From a virus: a stretch of 64,000 nt of DNA. The notes beneath the pieces were generated by a model, which was not told the origin of the DNA, made no database searches, and saw only the letters and a list, made by a program, of their open reading frames with translations. The stretch covers positions 1-64,000 of the IMG/VR virus record IMGVR_UViG_3300010397_000001. One strand, written 5' to 3'. A program made the position numbers and the translations under genes. The stretch's first letter is position 1; each line of letters starts with the position of its first letter. Positions 1-8,953 of this stretch are shown here, one piece after another.

Positions 1-2
1 AA

Positions 3-992
3 GTTCTGCTGCTCGAAGCTCTCGGCATGGAAGTGGCTGAAGCCGTTGTAGCCATCAACCGCGTGCCGGGCGCTGTCAACGAGACGCTGCTGAAGCTGTT
101 CGGCATTACGCGCAACTCCGGTACTACGCCGGTGCTGTCACTGAAGTTCACTGTGGCAAACACTGGTGGTTACACGATTCCTGCCGGTACCGAGAGCCGA
201 CTGTCACTACCTGGCGGCCTTGAATCAGTCGTCTTCTCTACCGACAGTGATCTGGTCATCAGCGCCGGCTTCCTCACAGGAACTGTGAGTGCCACTGGAG
301 ACAGGTTCACCGCAGACGCCAACTCGGTTGCGGTGAACACCTATCTCGACCTACTTGACTCGATCCTGGCCGTGGAAACGGTGCAGCTCGACCAGCATCT
401 AACGAACGGAGAAGATCCTGAAAATGATGCAGATTACTTTGCGCGAGCCGTTGCGCGCTTCGGACGCCTCTCGGACACTCTGGTTCTGCCTTCCCACTTC
501 ACCAGCTTCGTACTTGAAGATCCCACCTTCAAGCGAGCCTTCACCATCGACAACTGGGACGGGACAGGGAGCACTCCAGGGACGGTTGCCGGACACGTCA
601 CCGTTGCTGTGTATGGCGACGGTGCTACGAACACTTCCGGCGAGAAGAGTGCTCTGCTCGCCAAGCTCGAAGCAGCAGCACTTGCCAATCTCACAGTTCA
701 TGTAATAGATCCCACGATCACCGCAGTAGCCGTCACGGCTACTGTGAAGGCCAAGGCTGGCTACGTCACGAGTGACGTACAGACTGCCGTCGTAGCGGCT
801 CTGACGGCATACCTGGACCCCATGGTGTGGCCGTGGTCTGGCACTGTGCGGCGGTTCGAACTCGTTTCGCTGATGGACCAGGTGCCTGGTGTGGATTACG
901 TGGTGTCGGTCACCACTCCAGCGTCTGACGTAACCCTCACTGGCAACGCTCCGTTGGCTGACAACGGCACTCTGACGATTACGGTGACCTGA
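3..992 (+). CDS. Baseplate J-like protein (5'-partial)
   Basis: Structural baseplate protein. The frame is open from base 3 with no stop before the first ATG at 27, so the gene very probably begins left of the window. The middle holds the GEDPENDADYFAR stretch, which matches the conserved acidic/Arg segment of Baseplate_J proteins (P2 gpJ, T4 gp6 relatives). It is followed by the usual beta-rich C-terminal part with repeated TAVAVTATV-like strands. It sits immediately before a gpI-like tail gene, the classical J-I order. Family identity is fairly secure; the missing N-terminus cannot be judged. Confidence 0.82.
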   Translation, partial: VLLLEALGMEVAEAVVAINRVPGAVNETLLKLFGITRNSGTTPVLSLKFTVANTGGYTIPAGTESRLSLPGGLESVVFSTDSDLVISAGFLTGTVSATGDRFTADANSVAVNTYLDLLDSILAVETVQLDQHLTNGEDPENDADYFARAVARFGRLSDTLVLPSHFTSFVLEDPTFKRAFTIDNWDGTGSTPGTVAGHVTVAVYGDGATNTSGEKSALLAKLEAAALANLTVHVIDPTITAVAVTATVKAKAGYVTSDVQTAVVAALTAYLDPMVWPWSGTVRRFELVSLMDQVPGVDYVVSVTTPASDVTLTGNAPLADNGTLTITVT

Positions 993-993
993 C

Positions 994-1332
994 ATGAGCA
1001 ACTGGACCGACATCGGATACAGCCATGAAATCCAATTCACCTCATGGAGTCCTGATCGCGATCTGAACCCACAGTATGCCGGCGTGCCTGACATCGAGAA
1101 GTATGGTCTGCTTGTTCGCCACCCCCACAAGGTCACCGGCAAGCCGTGTATGGGTGGAATCAAGTTCGATACCCCTGAGGTCAGAGCGCTCGACGCTGTG
1201 GCGCCTCCTGGCTCGTTCGTCGGAGCTGTGTGGCAGGTGGTGTCCTTCGACCCCATTCATGTCGAGCCGAGCCTGCTGTGTTCATGTGGTGACCACGGAT
1301 TCATCCGTGGTGGGCGGTGGGTGCCGGTATGA
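994..1332 (+). CDS. Small tail-region protein, DUF6527-like
   Basis: 112 aa, lying between the baseplate J and gpI-like genes. The C-terminus PSLLCSCGDHGFIRGGRWVP resembles the Cys/His-bearing end of DUF6527-type phage proteins. Function is unknown. ATG 994 lies one base after the upstream stop, and the stop overlaps the next ATG (ATGA), so it is translationally coupled on both sides. Its place in the baseplate block suggests a minor structural or assembly role, but nothing in the sequence proves it. Confidence 0.75.
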   Translation: MSNWTDIGYSHEIQFTSWSPDRDLNPQYAGVPDIEKYGLLVRHPHKVTGKPCMGGIKFDTPEVRALDAVAPPGSFVGAVWQVVSFDPIHVEPSLLCSCGDHGFIRGGRWVPV

Positions 1333-1979
1333 CGGAGCCGATATTCGACGCTACGACGGAACGGATGTGGAGCCGTCTTCCGGAGATTTACCGTGCAGAG
1401 GACCAAGAGCAGGGATGGACGTTCAAGAAGTGGTTGTCTGGTATCGGTAGCGCTCTGGACACTGTTAATGTCCTATATGGACGCTTCGACTTCGATACGC
1501 CTGACGACGGTGGCGCTATTGGTGACTCATCAGAGCTGACTGACCCGATGAAGGCCGACGTCGCCTGGCTTCCTTGGCTAGGCCAGTTTGTTGGCGTTCA
1601 TTCAGAGAATTATGCATCCATCACAAACCTTCGTTCTGCCATTAGCTCTGCCCTTACTGGGCTACAGCCAGGGACGAAGTTGTCCATTGTAGAGATTGTT
1701 AAGACTGTTCTCACCGGCACTCAGTATGTGGAGGTGTACGACCACAGCGTTACCACCCCCGGTGATGGTGGGCAATGGGATGTGCTGATCGTGACAGTGA
1801 CGTCTGAGACGGTCAGCGATCCGGCTGCTGCTGTGATCGCCGCCGGTGGCAAGCCGGCAGGGATCCTCTTGCATCATGTGACGTTCGAATCTACCTGGGA
1901 TCAGATCGAGGCCGGCTTCCCAACTTGGGCGGACATCGATGCGACCACCTGGCAAGGCATATCGGAGGTTGGTTTGTAA
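1329..1979 (+). CDS. Tail protein I-like baseplate component
   Basis: 216 aa. The N-terminus (RMWSRLPEIYRAED...) followed by a hydrophobic helix-rich middle and a region rich in TVSDPAAAVIAAGGKPAGILL resembles P2 gpI / phage tail protein I, which joins baseplate wedge to fibre. It directly follows baseplate J, as in P2-like and contractile systems. I place the start at ATG 1329, which overlaps the previous stop (ATGA). An upstream in-frame ATG at 1317 lies inside the previous gene and has no ribosome site. Confidence 0.7.
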   Translation: MTEPIFDATTERMWSRLPEIYRAEDQEQGWTFKKWLSGIGSALDTVNVLYGRFDFDTPDDGGAIGDSSELTDPMKADVAWLPWLGQFVGVHSENYASITNLRSAISSALTGLQPGTKLSIVEIVKTVLTGTQYVEVYDHSVTTPGDGGQWDVLIVTVTSETVSDPAAAVIAAGGKPAGILLHHVTFESTWDQIEAGFPTWADIDATTWQGISEVGL

Positions 1980-2407
1980 TGGCTGGCGTACATGGTGACC
2001 CTCTCTACGCAGTGTGGGCAACTATGCACCAACGCTGTAGCAACCCAAACAGCCGGTCATACAAGACTTATGGAGCTAACGGCATTAAGGTTTGCAAGCG
2101 CTGGAAATTTTTCACTCTGTTCAAGGCAGACATGGGAACGCGACCTGAAGGTCACTGGCTTGAGCGGATTGATTCAAGCAAGGGCTATCGGCCATCCAAC
2201 TGTCGCTGGGCTACCCCCAAGGAGCAGCAGCGCAATCGGACCAACAATGCACTGTGGACACATGACGGCGTAACGATGTGTGTCAAGGCTTGGGCTGAAA
2301 TGCTCGGCGTCAACCACCAGACCTTGTGGCAACGTCACAGCGCTTACGGTTGGTCTATCGAGAAGACGCTGACTACGCCCGTTCGTCCACGAAGCAAGAA
2401 AGGGTGA
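1979..2407 (+). CDS. HNH/AP2-type homing endonuclease-like protein
   Basis: 142 aa. The sequence follows a family common in phages: W..M..RC.NP....Y..YG..GI.VC..W..F, then LERIDSSKGYRPSNCRWAT and EQ..N. This is an HNH-like nuclease fold carried by free-standing homing endonucleases, and the C-terminal half looks like a DNA-binding helical segment (VKAWAEMLGVNHQTLWQRHSAYG). It is the only non-structural gene in this tail block and lies between the gpI-like gene and a fibre gene, as expected for a selfish insertion. Start ATG 1979 overlaps the upstream TAA. Cleavage activity is inferred, not shown. Confidence 0.72.
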   Translation: MAGVHGDPLYAVWATMHQRCSNPNSRSYKTYGANGIKVCKRWKFFTLFKADMGTRPEGHWLERIDSSKGYRPSNCRWATPKEQQRNRTNNALWTHDGVTMCVKAWAEMLGVNHQTLWQRHSAYGWSIEKTLTTPVRPRSKKG

Positions 2408-2413
2408 ACTCCA

Positions 2414-3844
2414 TTGGCTGAAACACTCACTGCTCGTGTTGGCCTGCGGGTCTACAGCGCCGGCACAGACACCTTCGGCCGTACCGAGTACGACGACAAC
2501 ATGCAGGCCATTGAAAACTTGATGGCCATCGACCAGCAAGGCACACTCGGAAGCCGTCCGGCTGCTGGTCTTACTGGCCGGTACTGGTACGACACCAGTA
2601 CCGCTGTCATCTACCGAGACAACGGAACATCGTGGACCGTCGTTGGGTCTCGTATTCTCGACGAGATCGCCTTCGCCTCTGCCACCAACACGGTTCCGCT
2701 GACTGCGTCCGGCTTGACCAGCCAGACAGGAAACCTGTTCGAGGCAAAGATCACTACCACAACCAAGGCGTTCATCAGTGCTGCCGGTCAGATGAGCGCT
2801 GACAACTTCACCGGTAAGAAGTACGCGGCTTCCGGGGGTGTTGCTACTGACGTGCTGTTCTCTGGTACGGCCGCTTCGTCGCAGTCGGCGGATGTAGTGT
2901 CCATTAAGGACAACAGCAACAGCAACCTCTTCAAGGTATCAAGCGCCGGCACACTCACTACGAGTAGCGCCAAACTTGGTACGGCAGCGGCTGGCTCCGT
3001 GGTGGGCACGTCGGCCAACGACAACGTGGCCGGGCAATCTACATTCACCGGCTCAATGGGGTTTGAGGTCTACAGCGCCAAGGGTGGCAGTGGTAGTACG
3101 TTCACCGATGGCTTGTACCTCAAGCACCAGGCTGCGGACAGCACCGCCGTGCTTCGTCGCTTTGGTGTACTGATGAAGGTTGGAGACGAGATTTCCGGCG
3201 ACGCCACCAAGAGCGCCGGCATGTACCTCGAATCGTCTGCGGCCCTGTTCGCATCTCCGACGTTTGTCCTCTTCAACGGCGATGAACCTGTCATGCAGTT
3301 CCCGATGGGGGCGCCTGCAACGGTTGAGCAGGACTTTACGGTCAACGGGCAGGCAACACTGAACCCATCTTCCTCGTCGAGTCTTGTCATGGGAGCGTCG
3401 TCGGAGCTAGGTGCACAGGGGTCGGGGACCAACCTGTACGCCCGCGTGGGAGCCTCAGGGAAGTTTTCCCTGTATGCAGGTGGGGCACACAGTGGCATCG
3501 CAGGAGACGCCGGATCAGGGGGTGCAACGATAGCTTCCTTCGCGATGTCTGGCGGAGTGGGGCAGATAACCGTCTCCAAAGCGCTCTTCGCAACTTCGGC
3601 GCAGGTTGGTCCATCCAACAGTGGGAACACTGTCTACTCAGGCAACCAACTTCAGTCGCTTAACAACGGGTCCAACGCCGCTTTTTCCATCAACCCGAGT
3701 GGAGGAATCGTCACCATCGGCAGCTCTAGTGCTGGTGCGGTTGTGCCTGGATCTCTTACTCTCCAAGGGCACAAGGTGTCCGTTCAGTCGTCGAGCAGTG
3801 CTCCCAGCTCGCCGGCCGTTGGTGATGTCTGGATTCAGATATGA
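2414..3844 (+). CDS. Tail fibre / minor tail protein
   Basis: 476 aa, Gly/Ser/Ala/Thr-rich and repetitive, with few charged residues, as in fibre shafts. Near the N-terminus is AAGLTGRYWYDTSTAVIYRDNGTSW, and the C-terminus is SSSSAPSSPAVGDVWIQI; these YYDT-type and GDVW-type motifs recur in fibre tips and collars. Start is TTG 2414 after the upstream stop, with no close ATG. The stop overlaps the next ATG (ATGA). Receptor binding is the likely role; the ligand is unknown. Confidence 0.75.
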   Translation: MAETLTARVGLRVYSAGTDTFGRTEYDDNMQAIENLMAIDQQGTLGSRPAAGLTGRYWYDTSTAVIYRDNGTSWTVVGSRILDEIAFASATNTVPLTASGLTSQTGNLFEAKITTTTKAFISAAGQMSADNFTGKKYAASGGVATDVLFSGTAASSQSADVVSIKDNSNSNLFKVSSAGTLTTSSAKLGTAAAGSVVGTSANDNVAGQSTFTGSMGFEVYSAKGGSGSTFTDGLYLKHQAADSTAVLRRFGVLMKVGDEISGDATKSAGMYLESSAALFASPTFVLFNGDEPVMQFPMGAPATVEQDFTVNGQATLNPSSSSSLVMGASSELGAQGSGTNLYARVGASGKFSLYAGGAHSGIAGDAGSGGATIASFAMSGGVGQITVSKALFATSAQVGPSNSGNTVYSGNQLQSLNNGSNAAFSINPSGGIVTIGSSSAGAVVPGSLTLQGHKVSVQSSSSAPSSPAVGDVWIQI

Positions 3845-4491
3845 CACTCGCGTGGCGTGTCAAGCATTGGGACGGCAGCGCATGGGTTAACTCAGACGTA
3901 CGTCGTTGGGATGGTGCAGAGTGGGCAGCCGCCAATTCGTACTACTGGGACGGCAGCCAGTGGGCGTTGCAGACTGATCGCACTCCACCAACTTCAACTC
4001 ATACAACGGACTACGCGCAAGTGTGGAGGGGAACCTACGGAAGCGATAACAACCGACGCACCGACAGCAACGGAGCCAGCCACAACTACCAAGGAGACAG
4101 TGGAAGCAGTTCGTACGGCAACCAGCGGTCCATGTGGTCCTTGGGGCTCGGTCCATTCAGCGATCTGCAAGGAGCGGTGGCGTTCTACGATTCCCTGGTT
4201 TATGTCACCAACCAGTGGACGTACTACAACTCAGGCGGTACGGCGGTGTTCGGGACCAACCCGATCAACTCTGGTGGCGCACCGTCCACGTTCAGCGAAC
4301 GAGACTCGAACGTCATCCAGGTGCACTTCGAGCGGTACCAAGCAAAGTGGATCGGTCTCGGTACTAGCTTGATGGGCTTGTTCCAAGCCGGGTTGATTTT
4401 CGGCTTCACCCTCCACGCCAGTAGCAACGACGTCACCTTCTACGGTTACTACGCAACCACAATTACGTACAGACAGGTCTACGAAAAATGA
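3841..4491 (+). CDS. Minor tail protein with WDGSAW repeats
   Basis: 216 aa. The N-terminus holds three short Trp repeats (HWDGSAW, RWDGAEW, YWDGSQW). Such repeats are frequent in actinophage minor tail proteins and probably form a small surface or carbohydrate-binding module. The remainder is aromatic and Ser/Asn-rich. Overlaps both neighbours by 4 bp. Part of the fibre cluster; a role as adhesin is inferred from position and composition. Confidence 0.7.
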   Translation: MTLAWRVKHWDGSAWVNSDVRRWDGAEWAAANSYYWDGSQWALQTDRTPPTSTHTTDYAQVWRGTYGSDNNRRTDSNGASHNYQGDSGSSSYGNQRSMWSLGLGPFSDLQGAVAFYDSLVYVTNQWTYYNSGGTAVFGTNPINSGGAPSTFSERDSNVIQVHFERYQAKWIGLGTSLMGLFQAGLIFGFTLHASSNDVTFYGYYATTITYRQVYEK

Positions 4492-4757
4492 GCGACGTGT
4501 ACCAGACCATTCCCCCAGACACTCAGACGACTGTCATCAGGAAGCGCATCAACGAGATTGAACATAACTTGTTGCTGCTCCGGATGCAGTCTGCCGAGTA
4601 CTGGTCGATGCTCGCTACAGAACTTGAAGACAGTGTCAAGACAGACATCGAGACAGCACTTCAGAACGTGAACAAGGATATTTCCCTTCTCATAGTCAGG
4701 ATTGAGGCACTGAACAACATGATCGAGGAGGTGAGGTCGGAGCAGCCATCTGGTTAA
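4488..4757 (+). CDS. Small coiled-coil protein
   Basis: 89 aa, mostly heptad-like helix (INEIEHNLLLLRMQ... IETALQNVNKDISLLIVRIEALNNMIEEV). No recognisable domain. It lies between a fibre gene and small membrane proteins and could be a fibre chaperone or a lysis accessory. Start ATG overlaps the upstream stop. Confidence 0.65.
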   Translation: MSDVYQTIPPDTQTTVIRKRINEIEHNLLLLRMQSAEYWSMLATELEDSVKTDIETALQNVNKDISLLIVRIEALNNMIEEVRSEQPSG

Positions 4758-4804
4758 GGGACAATGAGGTGTGATCTACCAGCACCACGGGGAAGGCGGC
4801 GCTA

Positions 4805-5023
4805 GTGAACAACAGAGTTCGAACCATCCTCATTACAGTCATCGCTGTTGTGTGGGCTGTCAACTTCACTGCCCCTGTCTTCGTGCACGGCTACGTTCCG
4901 CCTCCTGAAATTCACATCATATTTATGGCTATCGCTGGTGGTCTGGTGGCAGGATATAAGAGTGAGGGTGGAAAGAATGGCAAGAAGGGCAAGCGCGACG
5001 AAGACGAGGAGCTAAAGAAATGA
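4805..5023 (+). CDS. Small membrane protein, holin candidate
   Basis: 72 aa with two hydrophobic segments (about residues 6-27 and 35-52) and a highly charged Lys/Glu tail. Size, topology and place just before an endolysin candidate fit a class II holin. Start is GTG 4805 with a GGGGAAGG ribosome site. Several other small membrane genes nearby compete for the holin role. Confidence 0.6.
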   Translation: MNNRVRTILITVIAVVWAVNFTAPVFVHGYVPPPEIHIIFMAIAGGLVAGYKSEGGKNGKKGKRDEDEELKK

Positions 5024-5454
5024 ACTGGCAGCATCTACTCGTGCTGATTTTGACGTTCGGGCTGTGCTTGTTCGGCTCTTGGCTGTACATTCACATTTTT
5101 CAGTCACGCCGACCTACCGCAAGTGAAAGCGGCAGTAGAGGTGTGGCAGCCATCGTGCTTGGTCTAGCCCTCGCCAGCGCAGTACAAGTGGTTTGGTTCC
5201 AGGTAACTGACGACCGGAAAAGAGACTGCCAGTACAAGCTGAACACCGCCATTATCGAGACGCTGAAAGATAGGGCAGGTCCAAATAACCAGGCCGACGA
5301 AGCCCTCAAGACGATGGCGCAGTCGATATTGGACGCAAAGACTGCGAACGATACTCGTAGCGCTATTCGAACGTTCATTGACGCGATGAACGCCAAGAAG
5401 AAGGCACAAGAGGAGAACCCTCTGCCTGAGATCCCCAGCAACTGTAGGCCATGA
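5020..5454 (+). CDS. Membrane protein near lysis genes
   Basis: 144 aa with hydrophobic helices near residues 4-26 and 42-62, then a soluble helical C-terminal part. Overlaps the preceding small membrane gene by 4 bp, so the two are probably made together. It may act with it in lysis as a holin or spanin-like accessory. No family recognised. Confidence 0.6.
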   Translation: MNWQHLLVLILTFGLCLFGSWLYIHIFQSRRPTASESGSRGVAAIVLGLALASAVQVVWFQVTDDRKRDCQYKLNTAIIETLKDRAGPNNQADEALKTMAQSILDAKTANDTRSAIRTFIDAMNAKKKAQEENPLPEIPSNCRP

Positions 5455-5503
5455 ACTGGCTACACTCGTCCTGAGGGATACACACGATGAAAGGAGGTGG
5501 CTC

Positions 5504-6439
5504 TTGACAAGCCGTCAGCATCAGGACTGGATCAACCGCGGCAGGCCCGACTCCGGTCTCGCTCGCCCGTTGGTCATCATCCGAGACGGACTGCGCCACA
5601 TGGGGTACACGGTGTACGACTTCCCCAACGACGCACACCTCGACGCGCCGAAGCCTGAGGATCACACCTACTACTCAGAGACGGGCTGGCCCGGATCGTC
5701 ACCGAAGTGGTGGCGTCACGCTATCGACATCATGCCGCCGGCAGCCGGCTCAGGACTGCCACCGTTACAAAAGGTTGGGCAAGTCCTTGCCACAGACCGC
5801 AACAGTGGCAAGGCCGGTTGGCTCAAGTACATGAACTGGCCTTCCACGGGCGATCTGAGCCGCGCCGTACAGAACTACTGGGAGGACAGCACCGGCCAGC
5901 GCCCCAGCAGCGACACTGGCCACATACATCTCAGTTCCACTACAGGAGTCGAAACCAGCTCGATGTGGGACAGCTACGACATCGCAGCTCGACTCCGAGG
6001 CGTCGTCCCGTCCAACGTGAACACAAATTCGACTTCAGAAGGTGAAGCACCTATGTTCCTCGCTCAAGGGTCTGACGGTCAGCTGTACCTGTGCGATGGC
6101 AAGGACTCCGATCCGACCGACGTGTCCGCTCTTGCGGACAAGCAGACGTTGGTCAGCGAAGGCCGTATTCCGCCCATCATCGGAGTCGGCAAGGGGTACG
6201 GAGATTTCTACCCTCGTGGTGGTTGGACCGAGCGTGCCTTCGGCAAGCTTCGCACCGCTGCGCCGACTCCGGTCATCACGGACGCACAGGTTGCGGCCAT
6301 CACGAACAATCTCGCCGAGGTTGTGACCGCTGCTCTGGCCGGCGCCGATCACCAGCTCACCGAACAGCAGATCATTGACGCGGTGAAGGCGGCCCTCCAG
6401 CAGGGCGTCGGCACTCTCGCCAAGCTCCACGAGAGCTGA
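5504..6439 (+). CDS. Putative endolysin, M15-like peptidase
   Basis: 311 aa. The first 160 residues contain WRHAIDIMP and TGHIHLS, resembling the zinc-binding His/Asp and HxH elements of M15 D-Ala-D-Ala carboxypeptidase/endolysin folds. The middle (GSDGQLYLCDG...) and a helical C-terminus may bind wall or give oligomers. Start TTG 5504 follows a near-perfect AAGGAGGTGG ribosome site. A six-codon ORF from ATG 5487 ends exactly on this TTG (TTGA), which may couple or tune initiation. Lytic role is supported by the adjacent membrane genes, but catalysis is inferred. Confidence 0.6.
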   Translation: MTSRQHQDWINRGRPDSGLARPLVIIRDGLRHMGYTVYDFPNDAHLDAPKPEDHTYYSETGWPGSSPKWWRHAIDIMPPAAGSGLPPLQKVGQVLATDRNSGKAGWLKYMNWPSTGDLSRAVQNYWEDSTGQRPSSDTGHIHLSSTTGVETSSMWDSYDIAARLRGVVPSNVNTNSTSEGEAPMFLAQGSDGQLYLCDGKDSDPTDVSALADKQTLVSEGRIPPIIGVGKGYGDFYPRGGWTERAFGKLRTAAPTPVITDAQVAAITNNLAEVVTAALAGADHQLTEQQIIDAVKAALQQGVGTLAKLHES

Positions 6440-6467
6440 CATCTCCATCTACTGAAAGAGGTATGAG

Positions 6468-7052
6468 ATGCCACTCCCGGTCGGCGTACAGACGGTCCGT
6501 GTGTTCGGCACGTATTTGAAAAGCGACGGGACTCCCGAACGTGGCTTCCTGAAGTTCAAGCCGATCATCGTCACTGTCGGCTCGGGAGTGGTCATCAACA
6601 AGGACGAGGTTCGTGCCAACCTCAACAACCTTGGCCAGTTCAGCATCTCGCTTCCTACGAGCGACAACAGCGGCCTGAACCCTGACGGCTGGACCTACGA
6701 AGCGAAGGTGTTCTTCGAGGGAGGGACGCTGCTGAAGTACAACTTCCAGCTTCCTGTTTCACCCTCTGAAGTTGACTTCAGCACGATCGTCCCGCAACCA
6801 CCAATCGACCCAACGCTCACCTACGTGACCTCCGACCAACTCGATGCCGTGGCGGCAAGGCTTTCGTACGACCACAACCAGGCAACTCCAGCATCCATCT
6901 GGGTTGTCACGCACGATCTGGGCTACCGGCCCAACGTCCAGGTGTTCGACTCCGCAGGCGATGAAGTCAAAGGCGCTGTCGAACATGACGACGTGAATGG
7001 CTTGACCATCGCCTTCTCGGCCGCCTTCAGTGGCCACGCGTATCTGAGTTAG
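6468..7052 (+). CDS. Minor tail / fibre-associated protein
   Basis: 194 aa. The N-terminal two thirds form a beta-rich domain (VRVFGTYLKSDGTPERGFLKF), and the C-terminus holds the WVVTHDLGYRPNVQVFD segment typical of fibre-tip domains. The downstream fibre gene ends with a related TVTHNLGTRSVVVSV stretch. Good ribosome site (GAAAGAGG) before ATG. Likely part of the receptor-binding apparatus. Confidence 0.7.
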   Translation: MPLPVGVQTVRVFGTYLKSDGTPERGFLKFKPIIVTVGSGVVINKDEVRANLNNLGQFSISLPTSDNSGLNPDGWTYEAKVFFEGGTLLKYNFQLPVSPSEVDFSTIVPQPPIDPTLTYVTSDQLDAVAARLSYDHNQATPASIWVVTHDLGYRPNVQVFDSAGDEVKGAVEHDDVNGLTIAFSAAFSGHAYLS

Positions 7053-7063
7053 GAGAGCAACAC

Positions 7064-8203
7064 ATGGGTGTCAAGTTCGGTTACAGCGTCGACTTTCAGA
7101 AGAACCAGCTCCTCAACGCGGTTATCCAGAACCTCAGCTCGGCACCATCTTCACCGGTTGAGGGACAGGTCTACTACGACACCACCGGCCACACGCTCTA
7201 CTACCGCAACGACAGCACTTGGGTCGCTGCTGGTTCAACTGGTGCCAGCGGTTCGGCCGGCGGAGACCTGACCGGTACGTACCCCAACCCCACTATCGCG
7301 GCGAACGCGGTCACGACTTCGAAGATTCTCGACGCCAACGTGACCATCGCGAAGATCGGTGCGAGCACCTTCAACACGCAGGTTCAGTTGAGCCGGCTGG
7401 ACCAGATGGCCGCACCGACTGCCGCTGTGTCACTAAACAGCCAGAAGATCACGAGCCTGGCCGACCCCACCAGCAACACCGACGCGGCCAACAAGCAGTA
7501 CGTGGATGCTCTGTCCGGCGGTCTGGACGCGAAGAACTCCGTACGTGTCGCGTCGACAGCCAACGGCACCATCTCCACCGCGTTCGCCAACGGCCAGACG
7601 GTGGACGGCGTGACGATCGCGACCGGCGACCGAATCCTCGTCAAGAGTCAGACTTCAGGCGCTGAAAACGGTATCTACACCGTCAACGCGTCCGGCGCTC
7701 CCACGAGGGCAGCAGATGCCAACGCGAGTGGTGAGATCAGCACCGGCACGATCGTCTACGTAGAAAGCGGCACGGCGAATGGAGGGCAGCAATGGGTGTG
7801 TTCCGCCACGGCAAGCACCCCATGGGTGCCTGGAACCGACTCGTCTACCTGGGTGTTGTACTTCGCCGTGACGGCCACACAGGCTGGAGCTGGTCTGACC
7901 GCTACGGGCAACGTGCTCGCTGTCGGCGCCGGTACCGGTATTACCGTCGCGGCTGACTCGGTTGGCATCGACACCAGCATTGTTGCGCGGAAGTACACCA
8001 CTCAGGTCGGCGACGGCACTACGACGACCTTCACCGTCACGCATAACCTCGGTACGCGATCGGTGGTCGTTTCAGTGTCTGAATCGGCTACGCCGTGGGA
8101 AGAGGTCATGCCTCAAGTCAAGAAGGCCAGCACCAACACCATCACGTTGACCTTCTCGGTCGCGCCCACCACCAACCAGTACGACGTCGCTGTGGTCGGC
8201 TGA
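7064..8203 (+). CDS. Tail fibre protein
   Basis: 379 aa. It opens with MGVKFGYSVDFQKNQ and the APSSPVEGQVYYDT motif, then has a collagen-like GSTGASGSAGG stretch, a LTGTYPNPTIA motif common in trimeric fibres, and ADPTSNTDAANKQYVD typical of phage fibre trimerisation regions. It ends in a TVTHNLGTRSVVVSV tip-like segment. The following gene shares its N-terminal motif, so the two probably arose by duplication. Confidence 0.8.
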   Translation: MGVKFGYSVDFQKNQLLNAVIQNLSSAPSSPVEGQVYYDTTGHTLYYRNDSTWVAAGSTGASGSAGGDLTGTYPNPTIAANAVTTSKILDANVTIAKIGASTFNTQVQLSRLDQMAAPTAAVSLNSQKITSLADPTSNTDAANKQYVDALSGGLDAKNSVRVASTANGTISTAFANGQTVDGVTIATGDRILVKSQTSGAENGIYTVNASGAPTRAADANASGEISTGTIVYVESGTANGGQQWVCSATASTPWVPGTDSSTWVLYFAVTATQAGAGLTATGNVLAVGAGTGITVAADSVGIDTSIVARKYTTQVGDGTTTTFTVTHNLGTRSVVVSVSESATPWEEVMPQVKKASTNTITLTFSVAPTTNQYDVAVVG

Positions 8204-8206
8204 TCC

Positions 8207-8941
8207 ATGGGTGTCAAACTGCTCGCGCCACTGAATGACGCGAACAAGGATCCGATCGCCACTCCGGTGCTCGACAAACAGGCGTCCGCGCCGAGCAGCC
8301 CTGTGGAGGGTCAGCTCTACTACGACACCGTCACCAAGAAGGCGTACTACTACAACGGCACGGCGTGGACCGATATGACCGGTGGAGGTGGCGGGGGATC
8401 GACCACCTACCCGGACGAGATGTATCCAACTACAGGAAAGTTCTACCAAGCACCTCGTGGTCGCATCGGTCCCAACCTCGCACTCACCCTCAACGTCACG
8501 TACGCCATCCCGTGTCCGTTCGGCAAGACGTGCACACTCGACACTCTTGGCGTCGAGGTAGCTGTTGCCGCTACGACTGGAGGAGTTGTACGGCTGGGAA
8601 TGTGGGACTGGATCAGTAGCACCGACCCACGACCGGGCAGTCTCATTACTGACTTCGGTACGACGGCCAGCACCGGCACTGGCTTCGTGTCGAAGGCTTC
8701 ACTAGCTCAAGCAATCAGCACGGCACACAAGGCGTACTGGTTCAGTGTTACCGCTCAGGTTGCCGTTTGCACGCTTCGTGTGCTCGACGACGGAAGCCCA
8801 TGGGTGTACGACAATTCCGCCGTCACAGGAACCGGGTCGGCAGGGGCGTTGTACATGACCGGCACCAGCGGCGCACTGCCAGGCACCTTCACCATCGCCG
8901 GTGGAGATGCCGCTCCGCGGTTCAACCTGAAGTTCGTCTGA
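8207..8941 (+). CDS. Tail fibre protein, paralogue of the preceding fibre N-terminus
   Basis: 244 aa. It starts MGVKLLAPLNDANK and repeats the APSSPVEGQLYYDT element of the upstream fibre. A Gly hinge (TGGGGGGST) follows, then a distinct C-terminal beta domain with a C-P-F-G-K-T-C pair that could form a disulphide. Sits three bases after the previous stop. Different tips on a shared base suggest alternative receptor domains. Confidence 0.75.
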   Translation: MGVKLLAPLNDANKDPIATPVLDKQASAPSSPVEGQLYYDTVTKKAYYYNGTAWTDMTGGGGGGSTTYPDEMYPTTGKFYQAPRGRIGPNLALTLNVTYAIPCPFGKTCTLDTLGVEVAVAATTGGVVRLGMWDWISSTDPRPGSLITDFGTTASTGTGFVSKASLAQAISTAHKAYWFSVTAQVAVCTLRVLDDGSPWVYDNSAVTGTGSAGALYMTGTSGALPGTFTIAGGDAAPRFNLKFV

Positions 8942-8953
8942 AGGAGGAAAGCC

